Source: Micrasema longulum
Lineage: Eukaryota; Arthropoda; Insecta; Trichoptera; Brachycentridae
Length of the DNA: 64,000 nt
Assembly (NCBI GenBank): GCA_022494885.1
Contig: JAGVSM010000836.1
Location: forward strand, 155,665 to 219,664
Direction: 5' to 3'
In this document: positions 34,430 through 46,469 of the stretch, in pieces
How positions within the stretch are numbered: position 1 is the stretch's first letter
Layout of the letters: every line of letters starts with the position of its first letter
The notes under the pieces: model-generated
What the model was told of the DNA's origin: nothing
The model's database searches: none
What the model saw: only the letters and a program-made list of their open reading frames with translations
Position numbers and translations under genes: made by a program

Positions 34430-35550
34430 GATTTATTTCATAAATGAATGAGATTGGAAACTAATTAAATGCAAATAAATCTTTGAGCATTACAATGATA
34501 TAAGTAGGTATCTAATAATACGTTTTAAAGAGCCAAGATATAAGTTGTTAAATTTAATTTGTATTTCGGACGATAAAATCATTAATTAGTAAAAGAAAAG
34601 AAAAAAATAAATTATTAACATTTAAGTAACATTTTTTTTCTAAGAACATGGCGCTTCTCAAAAAGTCAAATTTTTGTTGTTTTGTCTTATGTCAAAAAAT
34701 GACATTGTCGTATTGAACACGAATGGTTACAGTATGTGTGTACTTCATACAAAAAGTAAAATAAATTTCTGAAAAAAATGAACACTCAAAAGTACTTTTC
34801 TAGTATTTTTTACTCAGGTGTTTAAAATTGTAAGCTAGTTTAAAATATTATATCGCCGTCTAATCATACAATCGCTCGAAAACCAAGCGTGACGTATACT
34901 GCACCGGCATTCGTATGTCTCGGCTTTTTCCGCCAGCATTCGGAAATATGTACGTGGAACGAGCTGTACAAAATACAAATAGCCAACAAATTCAAATATT
35001 CTGTCATAACTTATGACATAATATTATGACTCAAAAGTAAGAAATTAGGAAATTTTTTGAATAAGTAACAATTAAACAAGAAAAATGTGTTTTAAAAAAA
35101 AATATTAATCATCACTTTAAATATGTTTGTTTTCAATGTAAATAAAAAATCTCACCGATCGCACATAAGTCGGTTGACAAAAATATTATATTAATCAAAT
35201 CCTCTTTTTACATATGAAGATATCAACTGTAAAAAACAACATAAAAAAGACAAACCCGAAGACGTTAAACTTTTACTGCAATTTAAAAAAAAATATTTTT
35301 GAAATTAAAAAAAAAAAGGTTAGTAAAATGTAAGAGATAGGTGAAAAACATGATTTCATTCGTATCAATGGAACCACCAATCAAATTAATATATTCATAT
35401 TTTTATTAAAGAAAACCAACTCATGCTTTCTTTACCCGTGGGTCGCGACCCCCTGGGGGGTTGCAAAGCCTTGCTTGGGGGATTGTGGGCATAATTATTA
35501 CTATTACTATTTTGGGCACATTTTTAGTTATAAATAAGAATCAAGTTGAG
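34430..35550. other. AT-rich DNA, no gene seen
   Basis: A slightly GC-richer patch lies near 34855-34970. No ORF or repeat is recognised. Confidence 0.4.
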
Positions 35551-35554
35551 GTAA

Positions 35555-35625
35555 TGCAGAGTTTGAACCTTGGACCTTTGATCCGTAAGTCCACGACCCA
35601 TGGGACCACAACCCTGTTAATTGTG
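35555..35625 (-). repeat. SINE S3 tRNA-like head, antisense
   Basis: GTTTGAACCTTGGACCTTTG and ATCCGTAAGTCCACG, then CATGGGACCACAACC, match the S3 head inverted. Confidence 0.6.
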
Positions 35626-35859
35626 ATTGGTACTGATTTTTTATGGTTAAAAAATAATAAAAATGACATTTTAAAAATTCTTTTCCGGTATCTTTCTAAT
35701 GTGCACTCACGCAACGTTTTCGTTTGAAATTATATAAAACAAGCTGACACAAACACGTCATGCACTTCATTAAACAGTATCTGTAAAACTAACATCAAAA
35801 AGCCATTATGTTTGACCCGTAATGATTTTGCTTTCTGCTTAGTAAACAGATTAAGGCGC

Positions 35860-36366
35860 GCGTCTGATTCGACGTACCATAATGTTTTTCTGGCAGCCTC
35901 CGACCCGTCAGTGCGGCTCTGAATGCAGCCGGAGTGGGACGCGTGTCGCGAGTGTCGTTAAGCGACGGGTCGAAACACGTGTGTAAATCTGTAGATGGAC
36001 TATTCAGTTATTTTTCTTATTCTAACGGCCATTTCGGAATGATAGTCGTTCCGCTAGTGTCAAGATAATTACAAATTCGGATGTTCCTTCACGCGCTGAA
36101 AAGCACGAATTAAAACTGTGGCGAATACCGGATTCGTAAATATGTGTTGATGTTTGACTTAAGATTTAAGATATAATCTTTGCTTTTTAATTTTAAGATC
36201 TTGTGTATAAATAATCTCGTGAAATTCTTGATTTATAACGCTTGTTTATTAACTTTGAAAGTGGGTAAATTGTGTTGTGTTCGCGAATTATTTACACCTG
36301 TTATTAAAAAAAAGTATTTGCGGATGACAAGTTGTTACAAGTACTTCTAACACTAGTTCACTTAAG
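35860..36366 (+). promoter_or_regulatory. Candidate promoter and non-coding first exon (furin-like gene?)
   Basis: A GC-richer block with CpGs (about 35860-35990) is followed by TTCAGTTA near 36004, an arthropod initiator-like motif. Repeat-free sequence then ends at CACTTAAG with the consensus donor GTATGT at 36367. No ORF of note lies inside. The next + strand gene is the furin-like exon at 51753, whose 5'UTR exon starts with an acceptor, so this block could be its first exon after a ~15-kb intron. Inference only. Confidence 0.3.
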
Positions 36367-37227
36367 GTATGTATACATACACACATTTTGTTTATCTATG
36401 TATCATATACATTGTAAACTTATATTAAATTTACTGTATCTTTTGTTTTGAAGTTTGAACAAAGTTAATTGTTTACATCTTTGAATGTTACATTTATTAT
36501 ATTAAAAATAAACTTGGAAAAGAAAGAAAAAAATAATATAATAATTATTACCTAGTAACTAATGACCTCATTCTAAAAACATCAAATATGCAATACTTTC
36601 CATAAATGTCATATTAGGTTTTATTATTTCCTGTCTGTGTCCATATAATCGTTTTTATCCAAATATTTATAAAAATCATAAGTTACACATTAACTGTTAA
36701 TTTGTATGAACAGTGTTTTTGTGAAAACAGGAATTGTCCGAATTAGTTTGTTTGAAAACAGCAAAAATCAGGAGGTTATCTTCAAAAATCTGCAGGTCGC
36801 TTAATGAGTTTTTTTACAAAAACTCCTTGGGAGTATTATATTAAATTATGTATAGTATGTTTTCAATTGTGCAAAAAGAAGTGATATTGATATATTTGAA
36901 GCAAAAGCGATGCTCGAAAATTAATGTACCAAAATATTCTGAAAAAAAACCCGTTCTTGAACTTGACCGTTTTTGATAATTACATCCTGAAATGTCCTCA
37001 TCAATTTGAAAACAGAAAATGTTCCTTTTGCATTTCTAATTTCTACCACCAAGTAGGTACCTAGCTACTGTTACTTTGTTTGACAGTTCAAAAGGTGTTG
37101 TAGGTAGGCTTGTTATATATACGTTTTTAGCAGTGTTTACTAAATATTTATACAAATCTAAATGTGAAGAATTAAACTATTATGCAAGTTTATGAAAAAT
37201 CGCTATTTTAATTTTAACCATTTAATA
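36367..37227. other. AT-rich DNA, no gene seen
   Basis: If the exon call at 36366 is right this is intron. Nothing else is recognised. Confidence 0.4.
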
Positions 37228-37234
37228 ACATATT

Positions 37235-37870
37235 ACAACAGAAATGAAGAGCAGTTTACAGAAGGGAATATAGAAGTCTAGGCATCCACATGGCTAATTT
37301 AACTATAAAAAAAATCCACATAGTAAACAATGATTAATAAAAATAATGTGACCTCATTGGGGTTACCCGTGCCGGAGACGCTTAACAATTTACTTTTTTT
37401 TTTTAAAACATTTTTACATATATATGAAAATATACAAAGTAGACTTAATATACAGAGATAATTAACAAAATGTTCAGACAGTTTTATACACTACGTATTT
37501 ATGTTTATATTTCATTTATGGCCTGTCATTGCTGGTTTAAGCGGCCACTTTGGAAAAACTCAAAACATTGATGATGGATCCACCTGGTCCAAGAAAAAGT
37601 GTAAAAAATGATAAATATTTGCAGGGTTGCCTAGTATGTAGGTGAAATAATTCAATCAGATGAATCTCACCCGCAACAATAAGCGTTTCAGCTCTTTAAC
37701 ATCAATAGATGGAAGAGTCGATGGAATATAGATGTTCAAATATAGGCAAAATGATGAATGTTACACAGTGCCTAATATGGCCACTTAAACTAGCCAATGA
37801 CAGGTCTTAAGCCCTGTGGATGCCTAGACTTCTATATTCCCTTGTGTAAAATGTTCTTTATTTCTGTTGT
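37235..37870. mobile_element. Foldback element, copy FB2, with nested insertion
   Basis: Both outer termini are present and inverted: ACAACAGAAATGAAGAGCAG ... GTCTAGGCATCCACA on the left, TGTGGATGCCTAGACTTCTA ... TTTATTTCTGTTGT on the right. The left arm is broken after about 37300 by some 200 bp of unrelated AT-rich sequence and resumes near 37515 with GGCCTGTCATTGCTGG. The core GGGTTGCCTAGTATGTAGGT is shared with the other copies. Confidence 0.8.
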
Positions 37871-37879
37871 ACTAAGTAT

Positions 37880-39425
37880 ATATTATTCAGAGTAATATTG
37901 CGCCAAGCTATAGAGGAGCCCAAACGTAGGAAAACCATTCTGTGACTATTAGGTATTAAGTTAGCTACAGTTGGGATCAAAACAATGGGCCGTACTTAGG
38001 TCGAGAATTGCCAAATGGATGTTAATTTGCATTGTAAATATTTTTAAATATGTACCTGTGTATTTATTATTGCAGGGTTATTCCAATTTATTTTTCTATA
38101 ATTCGTAATATTTATTTTATAAAATGGGAAATACACGTGTGTGTTTATTTTTTTATTTATTTATTCATTTTATTCACAATATACTTATGTTACGTTTATT
38201 GAAACATAAATCCCAAATCCATGGAACCGAAGTCCTGTGTTGAGTTTTTTTATTTTTTTTTTATTATATTGAAAACATATTATACATAATTATATACAAT
38301 ATTCCCAAGAAGTTTTTTTTTTAAAAAAACTCATTTAGGGACATACAGATAACAATTTTTTTAAAGACGTTTTTAAATTTTAAACTATTATATTATTTAC
38401 AAAAGCAGAAAAATTATGATATACTACAAATTAAAAAGGGTATGAAAAATACTTGAAAATAACAAAATAAACAGAATACTTGGCATGGAAATAAATTCAA
38501 AATAATGTTTACATTATGCAATCTGGGAAAGAAAATTGAAAAAGTTTAAAAATTACATGTATGTATATATACATACTGAACTAGTACAAAATAAAATCAT
38601 TTTTTTAATTAACAAAATATGCGCACACCCAATACAGGTTAATTTTTTTATATCAAAAACGTATTGAAATTATGTATACAAGCTAAAAAAAGTATAAAAA
38701 AACCACAAATAACATTTAAATAGTATTAAAAATTACATATACAAGCAAAAACGGTAAAATATTAAAAGGTATATGTTCAAGATGCGCATTCTCTATAAAC
38801 TTGCTTGTTTGTCCGTCACATCTCCGAAATGTCGAGTCGTAGCGTCCTGAAATTTGGACACGTCATTCTAGATGCGATTTCAAGGTTAAAATTGCTATTT
38901 TCGAGTAAAATTTTAATCGACCTTTACTTGATAAAAATTCAAACTTTATATGGATGCTTAGTGCGGCCCCGACATATTGCCCGTAATCAACTGTCATTAT
39001 CAAGAGTAAACATACTTTAATTCACAAATTTATCTCCCAAATTGAGAGAAAATAGTATCTGAAGTTTTGTTATAATGAAAGTTTTTAAGCAACATAATAC
39101 ACGTGTCGGGACAATAAATGCCAAAAAACAATGTAAATCATGAGAAAATATTCGAAATAAATTTCCTGTGAAAACTGACTCCTTTAACACCTTTAACCCT
39201 CCTACTGCTGCAACCAATTATACTGCAATTCACCATAGTAAATTTTATTTATTATAACGTAAAAATCCAAGTTATTTACAAACCAAGCCAAGCACAGCTA
39301 CAACAGCATCCGATCGAACCGTTATGTTTATGTTGTAAAATAAAACAAAATGCCCACCAATTGGTTGCTAACCAACATAGTGATAGGGCTTCTCTCTAGG
39401 TTACGCATTATTACTCTGAGGTATA
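37880..39425. other. AT-rich DNA, no gene seen
   Basis: Only A/T-run rich sequence is visible. The ORFs at 38805-39020 and 39017-39217 are not supported. Confidence 0.4.
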
Positions 39426-39429
39426 TTAA

Positions 39430-40200
39430 CAGTTTCCTAGGGGGTTTAATTCAGTCCTTGTCTACAGAAAATTTGTATAAAACTCAAAACATTGTTGATC
39501 AACCATGTATATTGATTTCTGCATAGTTTGCACTGAAAACAACAAAGGTTCAATCAACAATGTTTTAAGTATGTCCAAATGTTTGCAGGCAGGCTGGATT
39601 TCTGGATCTGGAGTATTTACATCTAAATTTGTATTAACAGGGAGGTAAAACATTTTTTGCGGAAAGGACATGGAAGTCTAGGCATTTACAGGGCGTGTGA
39701 ACTGTCATTGGCTGGTTAAAGTGGCCACTTTACACATTGTGTAACATTCACCATTCTGCCTCAGTACGAAATAATGTAAACATTTCTGCGAACTGTAAAT
39801 AATTAATATATCTAAAGACATTGTCGTCTAAAAAATAAACAAACTAGCCATTGACAGGTCATAAGCCATGTGAATGCCGAGACTTTTATATACCCCTCTC
39901 TTCCCTCTGTTACAATAAATATAGATCTTAATAACTCCCCAGGGAGCGGATTCCAGCATGTTTACGAACATTTGGACATACTCAAAACGTTGTATTATTA
40001 AACTAACAACTGATATAAGAAGTATTTAAATTAAATAATATTTTTCAGGCGTTGCCTAGTAGATGAAATAATTCTACCAGACGAATCTCACCCACATCGA
40101 TAAAAGTCAATTAAAAGTCGACAGATGGAAGAGTTGAGGAAATGTACATGTTTAAACATAGGCAGAATGGTGAATGTCACACAGTTTGTCGAGTGGCCAC
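39430..40200. mobile_element. Foldback family, rearranged copy FB3
   Basis: Pieces of the family occur in scrambled order: GACATGGAAGTCTAGGCAT, CATTGGCTGGTTAAAGTGGC with CACTTTACACATTGTG, the core CAGGCGTTGCCTAGTAGATG near 40048, and the right arm GGCAGAATGGTGAATGTCAC near 40161. At least two overlapping or recombined copies are present. Confidence 0.65.
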
Positions 40201-40205
40201 GAGGA

Positions 40206-40290
40206 AAAAGGTTGTGGTCCCGTGCATAGTTTTACGGACTCACGGATCAGAGGTCTGAGGTTCGAACCCCACTCTACCCCAAATTGATTT
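40206..40290 (+). repeat. SINE S3 tRNA-like head
   Basis: GGTTGTGGTCCCGTGCATAG, CTCACGGATCAGAGGTCTGA and GGTTCGAACCCCACTCTACC, directly abutting the right arm of FB3. Confidence 0.7.
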
Positions 40291-40299
40291 CCATTTTCT

Positions 40300-40625
40300 T
40301 TTTCTTCTTATGGTTCCTCTCCCCGATGGAGGTTGGAAATCATCATTGCGGTTCTTACTTTATTGGCAGCTGCCCTGAACAAAGACTGAGTGCTGCAATG
40401 GAACCAGTCGCGCAAGTTCTTAAGCCAAGAGATGCGCCTTCTACCTGCACTGCGTCTTCCTTCAATCCTTCCCTGTAGAATGACTTGCAAAATGTTATAT
40501 TTTTCGCCTCGTATCCTATGCCCAAAGTACTCAAGTTCTCTTTTCTTTATGGTCTTCAGTACCTCTTTATCTTTTTCCACCCAGGAGATTTTTAATATCC
40601 TCCTGTAGCATCCTATTTTCTAATA
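40300..40625 (-). pseudogene. LINE reverse transcriptase C-terminal relic
   Basis: Antisense: NRML..DIKNLLGG upstream, then MEKDKEVLKTIKKRELEYFG, HRIRGEKYNILQVILQGRIE, GRRSAGRRRISWLKNLRDWF and a degenerate tail. KKRELEYFGHxxRxEKYxLLQ is the standard C-terminal block of a large insect LINE class. The catalytic domain is absent. Confidence 0.75.
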
Positions 40626-40939
40626 GTGAGTTATTTACAAATCTGGAAAATCTCCTCCAAAATTGAAATGTTTGGGCAAATTATAAGAACGCTAATATTT
40701 CTTTTTAAAAATAAATAAAAATACCTGTCAATGACTTAAGCCCTGTAAATGCACAGACTTCCATATTCCTTTCTCAAAAAGTTTTCTCCTTCTCTGTTGC
40801 AATAAATTTAGATGTTATTTCCTTACTTAATGCATCTCAGTTTTAGAAAATACTCCGTAGCTTCAAACAATAAAAAAAGTGGTTTTACGATATACGAGTA
40901 CATGCAAATATTTATGTGAAAAAGAGATACTTATTCTAA

Positions 40940-41155
40940 TTGGTGGGGGTCAGTGCTAAGCAAGCTCCTGACGTCACTGCGACCTGTGAAGATCTATTGT
41001 GACGAGTCCCCGTGAATAGTTCTCGCCCTCCAAGTCCAGGTCTAAAAAGAGCCTGGCTACTGTGTGGAAGGAGAGAGTTTACATTTTGCTAAATCTCTCC
41101 CTCCAAACCCAGATTCATAAAGTATCGGGCTATTAGGTAGGGGGCGAGCAAATTA
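40940..41155 (-). repeat. Dispersed ~220-bp repeat, inverted copy
   Basis: TGGTGGGGGTCAGTGCTAAG, CCTGTGAAGATCTATTGTGA, AGTTCTCGCCCTCCAAGTCC and GAGTTTACATTTTGCTAAAT are the reverse complement of 13236-13440 in order. Confidence 0.75.
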
Positions 41156-41290
41156 AAATGCCACCTATTACGCGCTTGTATCGTGCCTATTTAATTATAT
41201 GAGTTTTTTATTGTCTAAAGTAGTATTTTCACGTGGACAATACAATATTGACAAAATAACAATAATATCACAACAACGCACTTCTTTCGA

Positions 41291-41485
41291 TTGTTGCGCG
41301 ATATTATTGACAGCCCTGAAATTATGCGGAGCATTAGCTTTTATGTTCCAGATAATTACCTTAGACAGCGTCAGCATAGACTGTTTCACATTCAAATATA
41401 CAGGACCAACCTGCCAATGGTTATGCTTGTTGGAAGGGCTATCTCTATGTTGAACAATATTACTTTGGACATTGACATTTTTCAC
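41291..41485 (+). pseudogene. Non-LTR polymerase C-terminal scrap
   Basis: DIIDSPEIMRSISFYVPDNY, LRQRQHRLFHIQIYRTNL, then ISMLNNITLDIDIFHVSEGV. It is homologous to the inverted scrap at 22122-22316. Confidence 0.65.
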
Positions 41486-41689
41486 GTCTCTGAGGGAGTT
41501 TTTCGTTACAAGATTTTCTTACTTTTTAACATATTATTCTCTGGATATTATGTATACTTTAGTGCTTTTTAAAAAATATATACCTAATTTTACCTTATTA
41601 TTTTAATTATTTCTGTATGTATGAATTAAGATATTCCATTTTGTAATATATATATATATGAATAAATAAAATTGAAATTGAAAACCGCG

Positions 41690-42190
41690 GCCGAATTTTT
41701 GCATTGTCCCAGCGTTCTGTCCCGCGCGGTCGAGGCTGTTCACGGAGCTGAAAGAATACAAAATTTTAATATCTATTGTATTGTCCACATGTGAGCGATA
41801 CATTACAGAAGGTGGACTTTTACCGCACCACTTGGATTTTTTACGATTCGTGTGAAATGGGTCCATTCTTTACCTTCGCGCGCTAGTAGTATTGCGAGAG
41901 TGAATTTTTAAGCGATATATTCCGGAGTTGGGGTTAACTCCCACTAAACAAACGTGGTATCTTGCGCTGTTTCGTAATAATTTTCTTAGCGAATTAAACC
42001 CTCTTCTGTCCCACTATTAACCGAAATGGTGTAATGATGACCCGCAGTGGGGACCGGGCACAACAAACGGTATAAAATGACTCACAAAAGGTTTGTAATT
42101 ATGCGGGAAGACGGCGTAATGGCGTCCCCGAAAAGGACGACCCTTCACTTAGGACCACTTGGAAATTTGAAGGCCCCAGAAGGACATGTA
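41690..42190. other. GC-richer island of unknown role
   Basis: Two CpG-containing patches (about 41685-41770 and 41930-42190) in AT-rich surroundings, with CCCGCGCGGTCGAGGCTG and GATGACCCGCAGTGGGGACC. No ORF, SINE or repeat partner is seen in this window. Confidence 0.35.
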
Positions 42191-42199
42191 CATTTTTTG

Positions 42200-43860
42200 T
42201 TGTAATTATTATAATTGTCAGAAAATTCAACGGGTTTAAAGTGTTTGTCTAAAAGTTAAGCAACACGGACCAAAAATAAATTTGTACTTTTAAAATAGAA
42301 GGCTAGCCACTGTTTATTTTATTTATTTCGAATACAAAACAGATGTACAGGTTAAATGATTATAAATAAAAACTATAAAAAAATGTATTTATAAAAATAG
42401 TAGGGCCTGCCATCCAATAATATGTATTCACTTACCACAATTTAAAATGTATGATTTTTATTTTGAAACTTCTCTGGTCTGTCCTTAAACCGTATCTTTT
42501 TTATGTTATTATATCATTGTCGACTGTTTGTTTCTGTAAAATAAATAAATAGTTTGTTTCTTTAAAAAAAATACCGAACTTCCTCATTGAACTTGAAAAT
42601 ATGATTGAATTAAAACCTAAGCAAGTATATCGACAAAAATACAAATACAATTGGAAAATAGTATAAGACATAGTTAAATACATACTTAAATTTTGAAAAA
42701 AACCGCCAACGGAGTAGAAAAATCGAAATTGGTTTTGCGAATGACACAACCCATTTTACTTCTACCCGACTCCATTACTTATCCGCTTTTTACAGCATTT
42801 TTTTCGTATATGTCTTTTAGTGGACAGTGGAAAAGGGTTCTGGATTTTAATTGAATAGTCCTCAAAGTCCCTTTGTCCAGCAGTTGGTAATAGTGATATA
42901 CGTTTGTATTTGTTTGAGTTGTCTTTGAGTCAAGTATACTGTAATTGTATGATTGGTTTGATTATTTATTTATTCATATAAAAATACATATTACAATAAA
43001 GAAGGAAAAACGTATCCTTAACTCTGTGAGGCCAAGAGCCCTGTGTTGAGTTGGGATACAACAAAATAGAAAGTGGAAGCATGCATATTAATGAATATTA
43101 CACATTATTGCATAAACATAAATTTCAATAAACATTTTTGTGATGTGTTATTGGGATTATGTGTCATTTGATTGTTGTATAGGTTCACATTTTATGTGGG
43201 TCTTAGGAATGCATTCCTTAAATTAGAATTATTTTAGTTTCATAAGAAAGTCATTTAGATTTATAGTTATTATTAGGTCTATAACATAAAAACCGGATTT
43301 TTTAAAAGGAAATTTGAGCGTTTATTAAAGAAAATCTTGTATAATTCTGTTATTCAAAGTATTGTCCATCAAAAGTTACAACATTTCCCTATCTTTCTGG
43401 CAATTTGTGGATGCCATCTAATAAAAACCGGCCATCTTTTGAATCAAAGAACGAATCAAGTCAATTTTTGATGGCATTTGCGAGAGAGTGGCAGAAAAAC
43501 AATGTTTAAATACCTATTCATCAAAATTGTCTGGCATCGCATATCCTCTTAAGCCTTTTAGCGGCTTGTTTGTTTTTAATTACTGAAATGTTTACGCATT
43601 TAAATAAGACTGTCGTGTTTAAATAAGACTGTCTATTTTTTCTGCTTATGTCGGTAGTCGGCATTACACAGAAAAGTTCATTTTTAGTTTAACTGGCTCT
43701 GTTTTGGAGCGAATATCTGTCTTCCTTCTAAATGATTTCTGAGGCTAGTTTTAAATACGTTTTCACTCAAATTAAACCAATTTGTTCAAATAAACATGTA
43801 TTGTAAGATAACACTTTTTGAAAAATAAAATTGACATTCTTATGATTTACACGAATATTT
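42200..43860. other. AT-rich DNA, no gene seen
   Basis: The ORF at 42501-42749 has no recognisable domain. Confidence 0.4.
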
Positions 43861-43865
43861 CAATT

Positions 43866-44000
43866 TTAGACCCGTTTTCAATGAGTTGTATACAACTCTT
43901 TATTAGAAAATGGGAACCATGTTGTGGAAGAGAAGGGTTCGAACCTTGGACCTTTGATCCGTGAGTACGTGACACAAGCCACGGGACCACAATCCGGTTG
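43866..44000 (-). repeat. SINE S3, antisense
   Basis: AATGAGTTGTATACAACTCT, TATTAGAAAATGGG, then GGTTCGAACCTTGGACCTTT and GACACAAGCCACGGGACCAC. The longer copy shows that the AGTTGTAACAACTC palindrome belongs to the S3 body. Confidence 0.7.
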
Positions 44001-44076
44001 AACTTAGTCGATTCATTATCAGTTTAAGACTCATTATTTATTGAAAATAAACGTCAAATTATATCTAAAGTAGTAG

Positions 44077-44130
44077 TAAAACCTTGTATATTGTGAGCAA
44101 GGTAAATTATAAAGAAACTTCGCGTTCCTT
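44077..44130 (+). repeat. Orphan LINE 3' segment
   Basis: AAACCTTGTATATTGTGAGC, then AAGGTAAATTATAAAG, matches 13146-13185. Confidence 0.5.
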
Positions 44131-44812
44131 GCTTGATTAAAATTAAAAATAGTTCTCATTTTCATTTGAAATAGGCTTCTGTGATATAAAGCAGCCTTTT
44201 CAAAACTATTGAAATTCAAATAAATCTCAGTTGAAACAAAAAATTACAGCTTGAACATGACTTTTATACGGCATTTGACAGTTTCTAAGCGTTCTCTTCA
44301 GTTTCCAAGTTTCTTATTTAACTCCCAAAAAAATAAAAAATATGGAAAAAATATAATAATGAAATTGAAAAGTGGCAATATTTTTACGGCTAGACGCTGC
44401 AATATATAAGGGCAGCATCTAGCCTCATTATCTCTACATCTAGCCATTCGTTTTCAAAACCAGCGGTTATGTCAGAATTTCAGAATCAAAATTTACTTTA
44501 TTTTCTCTAGTATTTTAAATAGGCGTTTAAGAAAAATACTGGTCTTCTCATAACGATTAAAAAATTAAACAAACCAATTAAAGCAAAAATTTCTCGGTGG
44601 AACTAAATTTTTGACACTTAATGAGTAGATATATGTACCGTGGGGTACTAGGCCCAACGGTACATACCGATGTACCTACCTCTAAATTTAAAGATAGAGC
44701 GTTTTTGTTTCTTCGTAATCGCTCGGGATAATTTATTTTTAACTATACCGTCATGGTGGAGGCATGCATTCTTAACTTTCCATTGTAATCGCGCCCCTGG
44801 ATTGGCACCTGA

Positions 44813-44935
44813 CGCGTAAGACTGATCACCTTACCTCCATGTGACAGATTATAAAATTACTCTGCATTTGATTGACCAATTTAGTGCCCTATGCACCACT
44901 GCGTCCGGAAAGGGAGATGGTGATGACGTAGATCT
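44813..44935 (+). repeat. S2 SINE 3' body fragment
   Basis: GGATTGGCACCTGACGCGTA, AGACTGATCACCTTACCTCC and TAGTGCCCTATGCACCACTG, then GATGGTGATGACG. Confidence 0.65.
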
Positions 44936-44940
44936 ACATT

Positions 44941-45193
44941 TTCAACCTGGGTTTCGATTATGACGGAATGTTAAAATTTATCTTCAATTATATCTACCAA
45001 GTAAAATATGGTTTTCTGTTATAAAAATAGAACGTGTTTACCTTTTTTTTTAAACATGTTCAATTACCGGCTACCGACGAATACACTTTGAATTTTCATA
45101 CAAATATTTACGCTTTTGTACATAAATATCGACATTAGTTTATACCGTCTCAGTATATACCGATAAAGATAGCCGTTCATAATCGCAGCTCTG
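44941..45193. mobile_element. Diverged relative of the 4052-4295 MITE
   Basis: The internal block TTTTTTTTTAAACATGTTCA, then ATTACCGGCTACCGACGAAT, parallels TTAACCATGTTCAATTATAG, then GTTACCGATGAAG, at 4156-4190. The right end ATAATCGCAGCTCTG resembles GTGATCGGAGCCCTG. Confidence 0.5.
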
Positions 45194-45439
45194 TAATTTG
45201 TTGCGTTGTATGTTATGTAGTAAGCATTTTGCAATTAAAAAATATGCTTATTGCTTAGTTATAAAAACACTATAATATTTCTGTAATTTTTAATGTATGA
45301 ATCGTATCTATCATCAAATGGCATGTCTGATTCACATCCTGCGTAACAAAATTAAAATACACGCTGCATACTAATGTAGGCTTTTATTTATAATAATTAT
45401 TGAGTACCATCACATTTTTTATATTAATATACTCGTATA

Positions 45440-46460
45440 TATATATTTAAAAGAAATATTTTCGTTCTTATGATTCACCCAAATATATTTTATTTTGAGG
45501 GCCATTTTCAACAAGTTGCAAACAACTCACTATTATGGGCCTGCCACACACTCGGCGAGTGGCATGGGAAGTAGCGAGGAAAGGAGGCAGAGACGTAGTG
45601 TGGCAACATTACTCGTCATGCCGCACGTCATGCTCCTCGTCGTGCCCACCGCTCCCTATTTTGTCGGTTTTTTAAGCGCGAGTCAAAGGACCGGCAATAT
45701 GAGCGTGAGTGACTGGCCACATAATCGCGCGGTCGCAGTCTCGCAGTCTCGCAGTACGCATAGAGCGCTCACGCAAAACGCACGCGTCATTTTTGAATGA
45801 TGTATATTTCTTTGTACGACATTTTTTTTAAATTTTTTTATTTTATTTATTTGTTTTTTTACAATATACATAAAAGGTAAAACAGAGTATTCAAGAAATA
45901 AATGATAATTACTTAGCAATGAAATACATATATTAACAGTAAAAATAGTAAACAAAAAATCCCACAAAGGCATGGCCTGTTAGTGGGTATACAAGAAATG
46001 TTTATGAATTTTTGCTCCTATAATAAATAGACAGGTATAATATTTTTGTGTTATATAAGAAAGAGAAAAGAAAATATTCTGTAAAAGATTATAAGGTACT
46101 TTTTTATTTTATAGTAATTAAAAAAGGAAGTAAAAAATATTTAAAATACATAAAACATTCCATTTTAATATACATTGATATAATTAGCTGTACAAAAAAT
46201 GCATAGCGCGCACGCTGTCACAGTTTCATCGTTCGTTGTATAGAAAGGCAAATGACAAGTGCGGAATGTCGCGATTAATTGCGCGAGTAGAGCAGTGTGT
46301 GGGCGGAGAGGGCAACATCGGGAGAGAGGACGGCAGCGCGAGGAGCATGAGCATGAGCAGCGCAAGGAGCATAGTGTGGCGGGGCTATCAGAAAATGGGA
46401 ATCAAGTTGGACCTTTGATCCGTGAGTCCGAGACACTAGCCACCAGGCGCGTTCCGTGCA
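45440..46460 (-). repeat. SINE S3 copy split by a DNA transposon
   Basis: The left part (to 45536) has TTGAGGGCCATTTTCAACAA and CAAACAACTCACTATTAT. The right part from 46386 has AGAAAATGGGAATCAAGTTG and GACCTTTGATCCGTGAGTCC. Copies at 43866 and 58720 show these pieces as contiguous. Confidence 0.7.
45537..46385. mobile_element. GC-rich DNA transposon inserted in SINE S3
   Basis: An 849-bp insertion. The left end GGGCCTGCCACACAC and the inverse of the right end GCCCCGCCACACTATG share a short inverted repeat, and TAT flanks both sides (45534-45536, 46386-46388). The termini are CpG-rich, while the centre (about 45810-46160) is AT-rich, perhaps a further insertion. The ORFs inside show no transposase motif, so it is non-autonomous and its superfamily is not assigned. 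Confidence 0.6.
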
Positions 46461-46469
46461 TACATACTG

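Noticed and set aside
45495..45800. 101-codon ORF in the GC-rich segment
   Set aside because: It starts in the S3 SINE and runs into the inserted transposon. The frame crosses the insertion junction, so it cannot be an original gene.
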